In this document: in pieces, positions 8,896 through 16,908 of the stretch
Numbering within the stretch: the stretch's first letter is position 1
How the letters are laid out: the number at the start of each line of letters is the position of its first letter
Source of the DNA: Candidatus Thiothrix putei
GTDB lineage: Bacteria > Pseudomonadota > Gammaproteobacteria > Thiotrichales > Thiotrichaceae
Length of the DNA: 64,000 bases
Assembly (NCBI GenBank): GCA_029972225.1
Contig: CP124756.1
Location: 781,001 to 845,000 of the forward strand
Direction: 5' to 3'
Position numbers and translations under genes: made by a program
The notes under the pieces: model-generated
What the model was told of the DNA's origin: nothing
Database searches by the model: none
What the model saw: only the letters and a program-made list of their open reading frames with translations

Positions 8896-9279
8896 ATGGA
8901 ATATAACGATACAATTATTTTGTCTCAGAAAGGTTTTCATATTGATAAACACCTGATGTTGCCGATTGGCATTCGTTCGGGGTATCGTTTTTGGGGCGTA
9001 TACGAACACGCCAATAAATCCAATCTAATCTTGTCCTCCTTGCCCCATGCAGCGTGGGGAGGGTTGCTTAGATTACGTATACGCCTAAAATACGCTGATA
9101 TTAGATCAATTGTGCAGGAAGTTTCGGAAATATTTAAGACTGTTTTTTGTGAAGAAAATGCAGAGGATTGTGATAGTTTTATTAATCATATTAAGTACTT
9201 AGGCATAAGTTACTCGGAACTTTGCAATCGTAACCGATTGATTTGTAAGGGGTGGTTTTTCCGAAAAACTTTTGCATAA
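8896..9279 (+). CDS. AbrB-like/ACT-like small protein, possibly the N-terminal part of a split TIR-like gene
   Basis: A 127-residue protein. Residues 5-50 (ILSQKGFHIDKHLMLPIGIRSG) vaguely resemble a swapped-hairpin AbrB fold. The following stretch (LLRLRIRLKYADIRSIVQEVSEIF) resembles the start of an ACT ligand-binding domain; both assignments are tentative. GAGAGGTG lies upstream of the ATG. The 3' end overlaps the next gene by 28 bases in the -1 frame, and the TIR-like fold of that gene begins right after the overlap. The two frames may therefore be one gene broken by a frameshift in the T5/A5 runs near 9256-9268, or two translationally coupled genes. Confidence 0.55.
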   Translation: MEYNDTIILSQKGFHIDKHLMLPIGIRSGYRFWGVYEHANKSNLILSSLPHAAWGGLLRLRIRLKYADIRSIVQEVSEIFKTVFCEENAEDCDSFINHIKYLGISYSELCNRNRLICKGWFFRKTFA

Positions 9280-9770
9280 GTACTTACAAAGTTTTTGTTT
9301 CACTGCGCAGAAGTTTTAAAAGTGAACGTTGGAAGTTTATTGAAGATACATTGGCTGAATACGGTCTTGTAGCCATTTCTACGGATGACAGCGCTGAATC
9401 CAGTATTACGGAGCGAGTTATTGAAGACATGAAAAAATCGGCTGCGTGTATTCAAATTTATTCGATCGGGCGGGATTCAGTCAACAAGATGACTGAGAAT
9501 GATCGGTATTTTTCCACAGACTTGTTGAATGCGGAGTGGTTGCTGTTTGAAGCAGGCATTACTCGCGGTTTGGATCTTAAACCGTTAATTAGAATGGTTG
9601 ATACCACGCATGTGTCCAAATACAATTGGGAGAAGTGTTTGCGTATCCAACGCGATGCTTTTTTGCAAACCTTTCAAACTTATTCCGTTTCTACCGAAGG
9701 CGATCACTTTTGCAATGTGTTTAGAAAAGTTGTTGCCGAAATAGCGGGGAAAGTTCATAAAAATCAATAG
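9252..9770 (+). CDS. TIR-like domain protein
   Basis: A 172-residue protein that looks like a single TIR-like or related nucleotide-binding Rossmann-type domain. YKVFVSLRRSFKSERWKFIEDTLAEYGL fits strand A and helix A, MKKSAACIQIYSIG a central strand, and NAEWLLFEAGITRGLDLKPLIRM the S.W..FE.G-type motif, with Glu as a possible catalytic residue. The start is a GTG at 9252 inside the preceding gene, with only a weak AAGG upstream. Bacterial TIR proteins often consume NAD or make cyclic nucleotides in defence, but I cannot show activity here. See the preceding entry for the possible frameshift. Confidence 0.6.
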   Translation: MVFPKNFCISTYKVFVSLRRSFKSERWKFIEDTLAEYGLVAISTDDSAESSITERVIEDMKKSAACIQIYSIGRDSVNKMTENDRYFSTDLLNAEWLLFEAGITRGLDLKPLIRMVDTTHVSKYNWEKCLRIQRDAFLQTFQTYSVSTEGDHFCNVFRKVVAEIAGKVHKNQ

Positions 9771-9884
9771 CTTTTGTTTTTTAATGATGCCGGGGTAACT
9801 GCCTCGACTTTTTTTATCCCCATCAAAAAATCTTGTGAGTCCATCCCAAGGAATGCGCGTAACATGCTTGCGGCAGTTGAGGTT

Positions 9885-9914
9885 TTAACCCCTTTTTACC
9901 TCACAGGACGTATA
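9885..9914 (+). promoter_or_regulatory. Candidate ECF promoter of the sigma gene itself
   Basis: TTAACCC-N17-CGTATA, with ECF-type AAC in the -35 and CGT in the -10. It sits directly before the sigma factor ATG at 9919, so a transcript starting about 7 bases after the -10 would be leaderless or nearly so. An AGGA inside the spacer could alternatively act as ribosome binding site for a longer transcript. Autoregulation is the normal pattern for ECF factors. Confidence 0.5.
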
Positions 9915-9918
9915 CCCT

Positions 9919-10566
9919 ATGCATAACGACGACAACACTTTGAAAGCGTATGAGCAGCAGTTGTTTCAGCGTTTTTGCCAGAAAGAGCGCCAAGCGGACG
10001 CAGAGATGCAGCGCACCTTCGGGCAACGCTTATGGCGCTATATTCGCCGCAGCTTGATTTTTAATGACATTGAGGCGGCGGAGAATTGCCTGCAAGATAC
10101 TTGGTTAATCTTAATTGATGAATATTGTGGAAAAGCCTTGCCGGATTCCGGCTTGTGGTCAGTGTTGCATACAGTGGCATTGCGACAGGCGCGGGATACG
10201 GTTCGCCAGCAGAATAGCCAAAAGCGTAAGCCAAGCGGTGGCTTTGTGAGTTTTGCGGCTGATCCAGATGAGACGCATGACAACGCAATTTGGTCAGCAC
10301 ACCCTGATGTGGATTTGTTGTATCAACAAAGCACACCGGAAGCTGAGTATTTAGGTGCGGAAGAGGATTTAAAAAAACAAGAGCGCTTGACGTTATTTAA
10401 ACAAGCCGTGGCGCAATTGTCTGAGAAACAGCAGCTTGCGTTACACTTAAAATATACAAAAGAGTTATCGGTCAAAGAAATTGCCGCGCTTACCGGGGAA
10501 AAGTATGAAACAGTGCGTAACCATTTACGGTTGGCAAAAGAACACTTGAAAGCGCGTTTAGGTTAA
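9919..10566 (+). CDS. ECF-type RNA polymerase sigma factor
   Basis: A 215-residue sigma-70 family protein with only regions 2 and 4. Region 2 includes FGQRLWRYIRRSLIFNDIEAAENCLQDTWLILI and region 4 includes QLSEKQQLALHLKYTKELSVKEIAALTGEKYETVRNHLRLAKEHLKARL. The linker between them is unusually long (about 60 residues, Pro/Asp-rich). It should direct RNA polymerase to promoters of the AAC / CGT type; eight candidate sites are listed in this annotation. It is followed after 31 bases by a membrane protein gene that is the likely anti-sigma factor. Confidence 0.9.
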   Translation: MHNDDNTLKAYEQQLFQRFCQKERQADAEMQRTFGQRLWRYIRRSLIFNDIEAAENCLQDTWLILIDEYCGKALPDSGLWSVLHTVALRQARDTVRQQNSQKRKPSGGFVSFAADPDETHDNAIWSAHPDVDLLYQQSTPEAEYLGAEEDLKKQERLTLFKQAVAQLSEKQQLALHLKYTKELSVKEIAALTGEKYETVRNHLRLAKEHLKARLG

Positions 10567-10597
10567 ACCCTCACGGGGAAGGTAAGGAGCAAATAAA

Positions 10598-11203
10598 ATG
10601 CAGCATGAATCCGATGGTAGAGATGAGGACGATGATGACACTGATCCAGTCATGGAGCGTGAATTAAAGGCACTTTACCAAGCCGCATTATTGGATGAGG
10701 ATTTTCAGCAACAAGTGCATGACAATGTGCAGGCGTTAAGCGATGCAGAGCGCCAAAAACTGAGTAAACAGCCCTCCATACAGCCCTTTTTGCATGATGA
10801 GTTGATGCCAGCACCTTTACAAGCGCGGTTACGGGCGCTGCAAGCAGAGAAAAAAAAACCCTGGTGGAAAACCTTATGGTCGCCAGAGGGGTGGGTATTA
10901 TTACCATTGCCGGGTCCGGCGTTTAGTTTGCCTGCGGTATTGGTCATTGGCGGGTTATTAGGGGTGTTGCTGACCCCAACGTTGTTGACACCGCAGGTGA
11001 CACCGGAGGAATGGCAGTTGCGCAGCACGACGGCGGCAGATGATGCAACGGGTGCTTGTGAATTCAGTGAGGCGCTACGGGGTGATCCTGACACGTGGTG
11101 GGCAGCAATCCAACAGTGTGAGCAGCAGGCGCAGCAGCAAGTGCAGCGCGAAACCATGGCGTTGCAGCAACGTTACCCCAATTTTCAGCCATCCAATCCA
11201 TAA
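10598..11203 (+). CDS. Single-pass membrane protein, putative anti-sigma partner
   Basis: A 201-residue protein with a very acidic N-terminus (RDEDDDDTDP), a helical cytoplasmic region of about 85 residues, one membrane helix at about 109-131 (SLPAVLVIGGLLGVLLTPTLL) and a periplasmic tail of about 70 residues with two Cys. AAGGAG precedes the ATG, and the gene follows the sigma gene at 31 bases, so the two form an operon. Topology and position are those of an anti-sigma factor, but no ZAS or RseA signature is visible, so this is inference. Its 3' end overlaps the convergent CHAT protease gene by 19 bases. Confidence 0.6.
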   Translation: MQHESDGRDEDDDDTDPVMERELKALYQAALLDEDFQQQVHDNVQALSDAERQKLSKQPSIQPFLHDELMPAPLQARLRALQAEKKKPWWKTLWSPEGWVLLPLPGPAFSLPAVLVIGGLLGVLLTPTLLTPQVTPEEWQLRSTTAADDATGACEFSEALRGDPDTWWAAIQQCEQQAQQQVQRETMALQQRYPNFQPSNP

Positions 11204-13611
11204 AGTTGAAATGCGCCCCAGTAAAATGGGTGGGCGTGCTCAGCATTTTTTTGCAAGGTGTGTTGCATTGCGTGCTGTAACGCGCTTGCCCAGTGGGTGG
11301 ACGTGGTTGGTAATGCGGTGAACAGTGCTTGCATCAAGGTTTGGGTGGTGGGGGAGTCAATGTCCCAAGCGGTGGCGAGCACTTGCCGCGAACCGGCACT
11401 GAAAAAAGCTTTGACCAGTGATGACATGCCTTGTGTGGTGTCACTGATACTGCCGGTGCTGCACGCAGACAACAGCACTATATCGGCATCAAGTGTTAAC
11501 GCCATAATTTCACTGGCGGTGACACGCCCGTCTTCATCCTTGGTTTTTCCCAGTTCCAGAAAGGCTTCGGTATTGTCCTGTGTGTTGTGGGGGGCTGCAT
11601 GGGTGGCAAAACTGATGATTTGAAAGGTGGTTTCTGGCTTTTGGGGATCGATTAACTGTTTCAACGCTTGTTCTGTGGCGTCTTTAGCGGTTAATACGCG
11701 GCAATCGGTGTTGGCATGGTGCGCTGTACACAGCAGTTGATGCTGATGTTCCAGCTCTGCTTTCGCCCCTGATAACGCTCTCCCCAGTGGTGCGCCGATG
11801 CCTAGAAAACGTTTGCGCGGATCCGGTGAGGGTGGTGAGGGTAATTCACGCAAGCTCTTGAGGGCATTGACAGCGGGCAGGTAGTTGAAGGTGTATTGCT
11901 GCATGAGCCAGGCGGCTTGCTGATAATCGCGTGAGGTCGGGGCTTGGGTCACCAGCAGATGCAAGGGCAGGTGTTGTAATTCGTCGTCTGTTACCACAAT
12001 CAGGTGCTGGATTTCCTGCAAATCGTCGACGACTGGGGCAAATAACGTTTGGTACAAACGGTGTGCGGTTTGCAAATCAAAATCGGGTAGCGTTGACGTT
12101 TGCGGGGTCATGGCTTGCCGCAGGCGCATGATGTCTTGCTGAAAATCAGGCGTTAACGTTAAGGCGTGTAATTTGGCAGGGCGCTGGTGGGCGGCAACGA
12201 AGACATAAGCGAGTTGTTCCTTCGTCTGCGGGTCACGCTCAAACACCCACGCCAGCAACGCCTCGCCTTTACGTAGGTTACTCAGGGTGTTATCAGGGTT
12301 TAAAGCCAGTGGTTTGGCTTGCGCCAGTTGGCGGTAAGCTGGCAAGGTTTTTTGCAGTTGCTGCTCAGCTTCATTGAGTGCTTGCTGTAAACGTTGTGAC
12401 TCGGCTGCCTGATGCGTGCTTGCTTGGTATTGCGCATTGTCTTCCAGCATTTTGTAGGTTTTCCATAAGTCACTGATGCTTTGCCGATGTTCGGGGTTTT
12501 GGATGCTTAAGCGCATCAGGGCTTGTTGTAAGCCTTGCAGCCGTTCCAGGCCGTGCAATTGCTGGATAGCCCAAAATGCAGCCGGTAAGGTGCTTGAGGT
12601 GAGTCTGCTGGTTGCTGGGTGACTGCTAAAACGCAGTTGCAAACGGGCAAAACGTTGGCGGTCTTGCAAATCGTCTTGGGCGGCAATCAGTGTGCCGTGG
12701 TTGAGCTTGGTGGTGTTGGTGTTGAGGTAAAACTGTGCGGCGTGCTCAATAGCCGTGTGTGCTTGGGCGTAGCGTTGTTGTTGCAGGTGGGTTTCTGCCA
12801 GACCAAGTTGGATGCGGGCAATGGCTTTGTCACGGTGCAGTGTGGGCGGGAACGTTTGATAACGCTGTAAACTGTCTTGGTAAGCCGGTTCCGCCTGTGA
12901 ATAGTGGTGTTGTTTGCGGTGATTCTCAGCCTGTTTGTAGCGGTTGAGGGTGTAGGCTTCGGTGTTTTGTTGCTTGGTGCTCGCCAGTAGGTTTGCTACT
13001 TGTGTTAAGTGAGCGGCTTCCTGCTGATAGTCTTCCTGTAAGCGGTAGGTATTGGCGAGATTGCTGTGTGTGATGGCGGTTTCAGCAGGGGGTTGTTGGT
13101 GTTTTAGAGCGCTTTGATAGTGGTGTTGGGCGGTGTTGATGTGGGCGGCACGCTGTAAGGGGGTATTGAGCGCTGCATAGTAATGCGCATCAGCTAGGAG
13201 CATGAGCGCTTCTGCATGGCGAGCCTCGCCACGTAGTGTTGTTTCAATCTCGGTTAGGGCGCTGATGAGGTTGTCCCACGCTTTTGGCGTTGCCCAAGGT
13301 TTTTGCCAGTCCAGTTCCAAACGTAAGCGGTTAAGTTTAGCAATGGCAATAGTCGGGTCGTGTGGGGCTAAGTGTTGTTGGGCGCTTGCCAGACTGCGGT
13401 CAAAGGCTTGTTTGGCTCGGTCGTAATCGAGTAAGCATTGGTCGTAATAGCGTCCGAGTGCCGATTGGTGGTTCATATCGTCTGGTTGAGCGGGTGGCGG
13501 CGGCGGTTGACTGCAATCCAAATCACTGGCGTATGACACGCTATTTGTGCTGACAATACTCAACAGTAAGCTGATGATGAATGGCATCCAAGCACGGGCT
13601 ATTGGCAACAT
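11185..13611 (-). CDS. Exported TPR-CHAT caspase-like protease
   Basis: A protein of about 808 residues. It has a signal peptide (MPFIISLLLSIVSTNSVSYA), a Pro-rich mature N-terminus, a long TPR-type helical repeat region (about residues 60-420) and a C-terminal CHAT domain. The caspase-type dyad is intact: His near 671 in SFATHAAPHN and Cys near 717 in LLSACSTGS. CHAT domains are known as proteases or caspase-like scaffolds, often joined to TPRs. The signal peptide puts this one in the periplasm or outside, where it could meet the tail of the putative anti-sigma factor encoded by the convergent gene. The start is taken at the ATG at 13611; a GTG at 13614 and an ATG about 24 bases downstream are alternatives. 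Confidence 0.88.
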   Translation of the reverse strand: MLPIARAWMPFIISLLLSIVSTNSVSYASDLDCSQPPPPPAQPDDMNHQSALGRYYDQCLLDYDRAKQAFDRSLASAQQHLAPHDPTIAIAKLNRLRLELDWQKPWATPKAWDNLISALTEIETTLRGEARHAEALMLLADAHYYAALNTPLQRAAHINTAQHHYQSALKHQQPPAETAITHSNLANTYRLQEDYQQEAAHLTQVANLLASTKQQNTEAYTLNRYKQAENHRKQHHYSQAEPAYQDSLQRYQTFPPTLHRDKAIARIQLGLAETHLQQQRYAQAHTAIEHAAQFYLNTNTTKLNHGTLIAAQDDLQDRQRFARLQLRFSSHPATSRLTSSTLPAAFWAIQQLHGLERLQGLQQALMRLSIQNPEHRQSISDLWKTYKMLEDNAQYQASTHQAAESQRLQQALNEAEQQLQKTLPAYRQLAQAKPLALNPDNTLSNLRKGEALLAWVFERDPQTKEQLAYVFVAAHQRPAKLHALTLTPDFQQDIMRLRQAMTPQTSTLPDFDLQTAHRLYQTLFAPVVDDLQEIQHLIVVTDDELQHLPLHLLVTQAPTSRDYQQAAWLMQQYTFNYLPAVNALKSLRELPSPPSPDPRKRFLGIGAPLGRALSGAKAELEHQHQLLCTAHHANTDCRVLTAKDATEQALKQLIDPQKPETTFQIISFATHAAPHNTQDNTEAFLELGKTKDEDGRVTASEIMALTLDADIVLLSACSTGSISDTTQGMSSLVKAFFSAGSRQVLATAWDIDSPTTQTLMQALFTALPTTSTHWASALQHAMQHTLQKNAEHAHPFYWGAFQLYGLDG

Positions 13612-13654
13612 CACGACATCTCAGGGTGGCTAGGGTGACAGCAAATTATCACAA

Positions 13655-13683
13655 TTAACCCTATTTTTAATAGAACGCGTATG
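13655..13683 (+). promoter_or_regulatory. Candidate ECF promoter before a tiny membrane-peptide gene
   Basis: TTAACCC-N16-CGTATG, about 80 bases before the ATG at 13763 and directed toward it. Element and spacing match the sites at 43094 and 45001. Confidence 0.5.
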
Positions 13684-13762
13684 AATATATGAGTGAATGA
13701 GTAAATTAATGGAGGCAATACGTCTTAATCTTAGTTGATGCCATAGGAATAAGGAGTTCTTT

Positions 13763-13828
13763 ATGAAAAAACTAGACCCTATCGAATATTTATTAAGTGG
13801 GATATTGTTACTATTTGTTTTGTTGTAA
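13763..13828 (+). CDS. Tiny membrane peptide gene whose 3' end is replaced by an IS66-family element
   Basis: Translation gives a 21-residue peptide starting MKKLDPIEYLLSG and ending in a hydrophobic run (ILLLFVLL). AAGGAG lies 8 bases before the ATG, and a candidate ECF promoter lies upstream. The TAA stop is made by the first bases of the inserted IS (GTAAC at 13825). Reading across to the far flank of the IS gives only one more codon (Lys) before a stop, so the original peptide was probably about 22 residues. Function is unknown; small hydrophobic peptides of this kind include membrane-stress proteins and toxins. Confidence 0.5.
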   Translation: MKKLDPIEYLLSGILLLFVLL

Positions 13829-15288
13829 CTACTCAGTCTATCCAAAAACCGCTCTGAGAGACTCAAACGGATTTCGCCCCTGAATCTTGTCGGTTTCCCA
13901 CACGGAACGGATAACACAAAAAGCCTCCGCACCGCCCATTGCGCGGAATCCACCCGCCACCTTGAGTTTAACTTTGACGGGTCGAACGGCTCGTTCAGCC
14001 AGATTGTTGTCAAACGGTACATCAAACCGCTGAATGAACTGCAACACCGAATCCTTGAAGTCACGTAGACGGCATAACAAGTTTCTGGCGGGGTCTTGTT
14101 TGGCTTTGCCTTGTTTAGGGTTGATTTTAGGTTGTTCAGGGAAAATCAACAGTCCGTGATTCACCCATTGGTCATAACGTTGCTTGAGTTCAGTCATTTG
14201 CTCCAGCGACAATGCCGTTTGTTGCGCGTCTTTTGCTTCAGCCACTGCGGTCTTAGCATCAATCAAGACCTGTTTGAGTTGTGCAGGCCATTGATGTTTG
14301 AGGGTTTCATCAAAGTAGTTCAACTCCCGCAGCAGATGCGCCCCACAAAGGCTGTGTACCACCTGATCAAAGCGGAAATACGGTTTCCAATGGTCATGAA
14401 CCGCAACGCCTTGGAATACCGGCAGGATTCCCGCCGCTGTCATGGCCTCGTATCCGCGCCGTGCATGGGCAGTGTAGTAAACGGCTTCGGGTGTTGCGGC
14501 TACATGCAACCATTGGGTTTTGCCTTGCGCCCGCATTCCGCTTTCATCAAAGTGAGCCACGTCGCTGCTACTAATGGTGTTCTGAATAGCTGTATAAGTG
14601 GCCGTCAGGTTTTCACTCGCCTGACCGATCCAGTGCTGCACACTGCCATCGGAAGGCTTAACACCGTATTGGTCGAATACAATCTCGCTTGCCCGTGACA
14701 GCGAAATGAAATGACCTTGTACCAAACCCACCGTATAGGCCTTTAAACGTGCGCCGTAACTGATGTAAGGGGCGAGTGTTGCCGGGAATTCGCCTTTATG
14801 AACCTTGCCACAACCACACGTGCAAATCAGTTGGCGGTGTTCCGTGACCACGATTTGGGGTTCGGGAATGTCCCACTGTTGCCGACATTCACCTGTCTCA
14901 ATCAGGGCTTCGGTTAGCGGCAAACCACAGTCGCAATGCCCGGCAACACCGTAATATTCCACGTGATCGGGTGATGGGTGCATCACGAGGCTATGCCCTT
15001 TATGACCTGGCTGGCCACCTTTTGGGCGTTGTCCAAGCTGACGCGGCTGTGCGGGTTGGCGTTTCAGTCCATCCGATGACGGGGGCTTGTGTGAATTTTT
15101 ACTGTTTTTGTTGAGCTGTGCTTCCAGCTCATTCACGCGGGCGGTCAACTGATCAATACGGTCAAACAGCGTCAACACTAACTCCACCAATTCGGCGTGG
15201 CTTAACTGCTGGAGACTTTCTCGTGTTGGGCGGGGTAGCTGGTTCATATCGATAGTGTAGCTGATTTTTTAGGAGACTGAGTAGTTAC
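13825..15288 (-). mobile_element. IS66-family insertion sequence, single-transposase (ISBst12-like) type
   Basis: The element is bounded by inverted repeats starting with the IS66-typical GTAA: GTAACTACTCAGTCT at 13825-13839 and its exact complement at 15274-15288. The perfect match extends 2 bases beyond each end. Only one gene (TnpC-like) is present, without tnpA or tnpB. No 8-bp target duplication is seen (GTTTTGTT against AAAATAAT), so one flank has changed since insertion. Confidence 0.9.
13838..15247 (-). CDS. IS66-family transposase (TnpC-like)
   Basis: A 469-residue DDE transposase. N-terminal coiled coil (LFDRIDQLTARVNELEAQLNK), the KNSHKPPSSDG motif, a zinc-binding Cys cluster (HCDCGLP and CTCGCGK) and the catalytic core: Asp in VAHFDESGMR, Asp in GVAVHDHWKPY, and Glu in DNNLAERAVRPVKVK. 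The CGAHLLREL motif is diagnostic of IS66. It appears intact. The stop codon lies in the left inverted repeat. Confidence 0.95.
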   Translation of the reverse strand: MNQLPRPTRESLQQLSHAELVELVLTLFDRIDQLTARVNELEAQLNKNSKNSHKPPSSDGLKRQPAQPRQLGQRPKGGQPGHKGHSLVMHPSPDHVEYYGVAGHCDCGLPLTEALIETGECRQQWDIPEPQIVVTEHRQLICTCGCGKVHKGEFPATLAPYISYGARLKAYTVGLVQGHFISLSRASEIVFDQYGVKPSDGSVQHWIGQASENLTATYTAIQNTISSSDVAHFDESGMRAQGKTQWLHVAATPEAVYYTAHARRGYEAMTAAGILPVFQGVAVHDHWKPYFRFDQVVHSLCGAHLLRELNYFDETLKHQWPAQLKQVLIDAKTAVAEAKDAQQTALSLEQMTELKQRYDQWVNHGLLIFPEQPKINPKQGKAKQDPARNLLCRLRDFKDSVLQFIQRFDVPFDNNLAERAVRPVKVKLKVAGGFRAMGGAEAFCVIRSVWETDKIQGRNPFESLRAVFG

Positions 15289-15305
15289 AAAATAATTATT
15301 AAAAT

Positions 15306-15335
15306 TTCCCCCCTTGTTGTGATACATGACGTATT
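15306..15335 (+). promoter_or_regulatory. Weak candidate ECF promoter before the secreted protease
   Basis: TTCCCCC-N17-CGTATT. The -10 and the spacing fit the other sites, and GACGTATT is identical to the site at 16867. The -35 has CC instead of the AA core, so this is a weak member. It lies about 38 bases before the ATG at 15373 and only 17 bases from the IS end. Confidence 0.3.
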
Positions 15336-15372
15336 TCCTGGCAGTTACTTCATTAACTGGCGAGGAAGTGTC

Positions 15373-16812
15373 ATGAAATACCCCGTTTTATTTTCTATCA
15401 GCACCTTATTACTGATTGGCAGTTTGAGTGTTTTGCCGATCTATGCCGCTGACATCACCCAAGTCGATGGTTTGGAACAGGCCGATTTGCCCTCGAATGA
15501 GGCCGCTGCGGCATGGGAGGTTCCGGCTACCTTGCGTTTAGACCCCACTGATTTTCCAAAACGTGCAGGGCGCGGGGCGCTCGTGCCACAAGACATTGTG
15601 TTGCCACCACTGAGCGCAGCGGAGTTACAACAATGGCAACAAACTGCGGATGAACCGCAGCAACGCCGCACGCGGATTGGGATGAGTCGTGCCGTTCCCA
15701 ATACGCTAGGTGAGCCGGATACCTGGCAGTGGTTAGCGGTTGAGGGTGGGCAGGTTGCACATTTGGGGTGGCGTTCCCCGGATGCTAAACGGATTCGTGG
15801 GCAGTTTGTATTGGGAAACTTGCCTGCGGGGGTGGAGTTGCGGTTTTACGCACCACACGACCCGCAGCAGGTGTATGCCTATACCCATGACACGCTAAAA
15901 CCGCAAATCATTCAGCAGGCGGGGGAGGCAACGTTCTGGTCGCCATCGTTAGCAGGCGATACCTTACGTGTGGAAGTCTTTGTGCCGGAGGGCATTGCAC
16001 CGGATGCCTTGGCGTTGCGGGTTGTCAAGCTGTCCCACTCGGTATTAGACCCACTGACAGGGGCGGTACAACGGGGTACGTTAGAAGACAATGCGGTGGC
16101 TTGTTTTGTGGATATGGCGTGTGCCACACCCGAATGGCAGTTGCGGGGGAGTTCTACCGCGCTTTTCTTGGTTGTGAACGAAGACATCGAGTACTTTTGT
16201 ACCGGCGAGTTACTCAACAATACCCGTGCGGATGGCAAGCCGTATTTTTTGACCGCAAACCATTGTGTGGATAGCGCCGCCGTTGCCACTACCTTGAATT
16301 CCTTTTGGTTTTATGAGAACTCGAGCTGTGGGGGCAGTGATGCTCGGGATAAGGTGCTGCGGGCTGATGGCGGTGCAACGCTGTTGGTGACGGACAAAAC
16401 CTTGGATACCACGCTGTTAAGTCTCAATAAAATTCCAGCGCAAGGGGTGTTGTTTGCGGGGTGGTCTAATCGCGCGTTGCCGTCGGGTCAGGCCATTGCG
16501 GGGATTCATCATGCCCTGACACTGCCTAAGCAATTTGCACTGGGTACGTTTGTGGATTACGGCACGTTCGCGGCGAGTGGGTTAGTGCGTGATCCCCAAG
16601 GTGAGTTTGCGGTGGTGCGTTGGCTCAATGGTACGACGGATAAAGGGGCAAGTGGTTCTGGGCTGTGGTTTGAGGAGCAAGGAAAGTATTACGTGAATGG
16701 TGTGTTGTCACGCGGCACAAGTTCGAGTTCTTGCGAGCGCCCTGATGGGATTGCCCTATACGGGCGGTTTGATCAGGCGTATCCGTTATTGAAACCATGG
16801 CTAAGCCCATAA
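15373..16812 (+). CDS. Secreted trypsin-like serine protease (lysyl-endopeptidase type)
   Basis: A 479-residue exported protein with a signal peptide (MKYPVLFSISTLLLIGSLSVLPIYA). A propeptide-like region of about 220 residues is followed by an S1-family domain. The triad is visible: His in FLTANHCVD, Asp in KTLDTTLLSL and Ser in GASGSGLWF. Paired Cys residues (FCTGE, ANHC, SSCGGS, SSSCERP) suggest disulfides in the periplasm or outside. The layout (FCTG.L.NNT.ADG.PYFLTANHC) follows lysyl endopeptidases. The ATG has GAGGAAG upstream; in-frame codons before it are not preferred because they would precede the signal peptide. Confidence 0.88.
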   Translation: MKYPVLFSISTLLLIGSLSVLPIYAADITQVDGLEQADLPSNEAAAAWEVPATLRLDPTDFPKRAGRGALVPQDIVLPPLSAAELQQWQQTADEPQQRRTRIGMSRAVPNTLGEPDTWQWLAVEGGQVAHLGWRSPDAKRIRGQFVLGNLPAGVELRFYAPHDPQQVYAYTHDTLKPQIIQQAGEATFWSPSLAGDTLRVEVFVPEGIAPDALALRVVKLSHSVLDPLTGAVQRGTLEDNAVACFVDMACATPEWQLRGSSTALFLVVNEDIEYFCTGELLNNTRADGKPYFLTANHCVDSAAVATTLNSFWFYENSSCGGSDARDKVLRADGGATLLVTDKTLDTTLLSLNKIPAQGVLFAGWSNRALPSGQAIAGIHHALTLPKQFALGTFVDYGTFAASGLVRDPQGEFAVVRWLNGTTDKGASGSGLWFEEQGKYYVNGVLSRGTSSSSCERPDGIALYGRFDQAYPLLKPWLSP

Positions 16813-16842
16813 AAATAATCCCATATCAATGTTTATTTGATG

Positions 16843-16872
16843 TTAACCCCATACAAATGAAAACGACGTATT
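16843..16872 (+). promoter_or_regulatory. Candidate ECF promoter of the lipoprotein gene
   Basis: TTAACCC-N17-CGTATT, 36 bases before the lipoprotein ATG. -35, -10 and spacing equal those of the sigma gene site. Confidence 0.55.
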
Positions 16873-16908
16873 GCTTCAGTGTATTTTGTAATAATTGGGA
16901 GATGCGAG

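Noticed and set aside
9256..9270. Programmed -1 frameshift site joining the ACT-like and TIR-like frames
   Set aside because: The T5 and A5 runs do not make an in-frame X XXY YYZ heptamer, so programmed slippage is not supported; an indel or coupled genes remain possible.
9919..13611. Type III-E CRISPR (craspase) locus because of sigma plus TPR-CHAT
   Set aside because: No gRAMP, Cas1/2, Csx30/31 or repeat array is present, and this CHAT protein has a signal peptide.
13630..14064. 144-codon minus-strand frame at the 3' end of the IS66-family transposase
   Set aside because: It overlaps the intact transposase in another frame and runs into the intergenic region; no ribosome site and no family.
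13817..15296. Target-site duplication around the single-gene IS66-family element
   Set aside because: The 8-mers next to the GTAA ends differ (GTTTTGTT and AAAATAAT).
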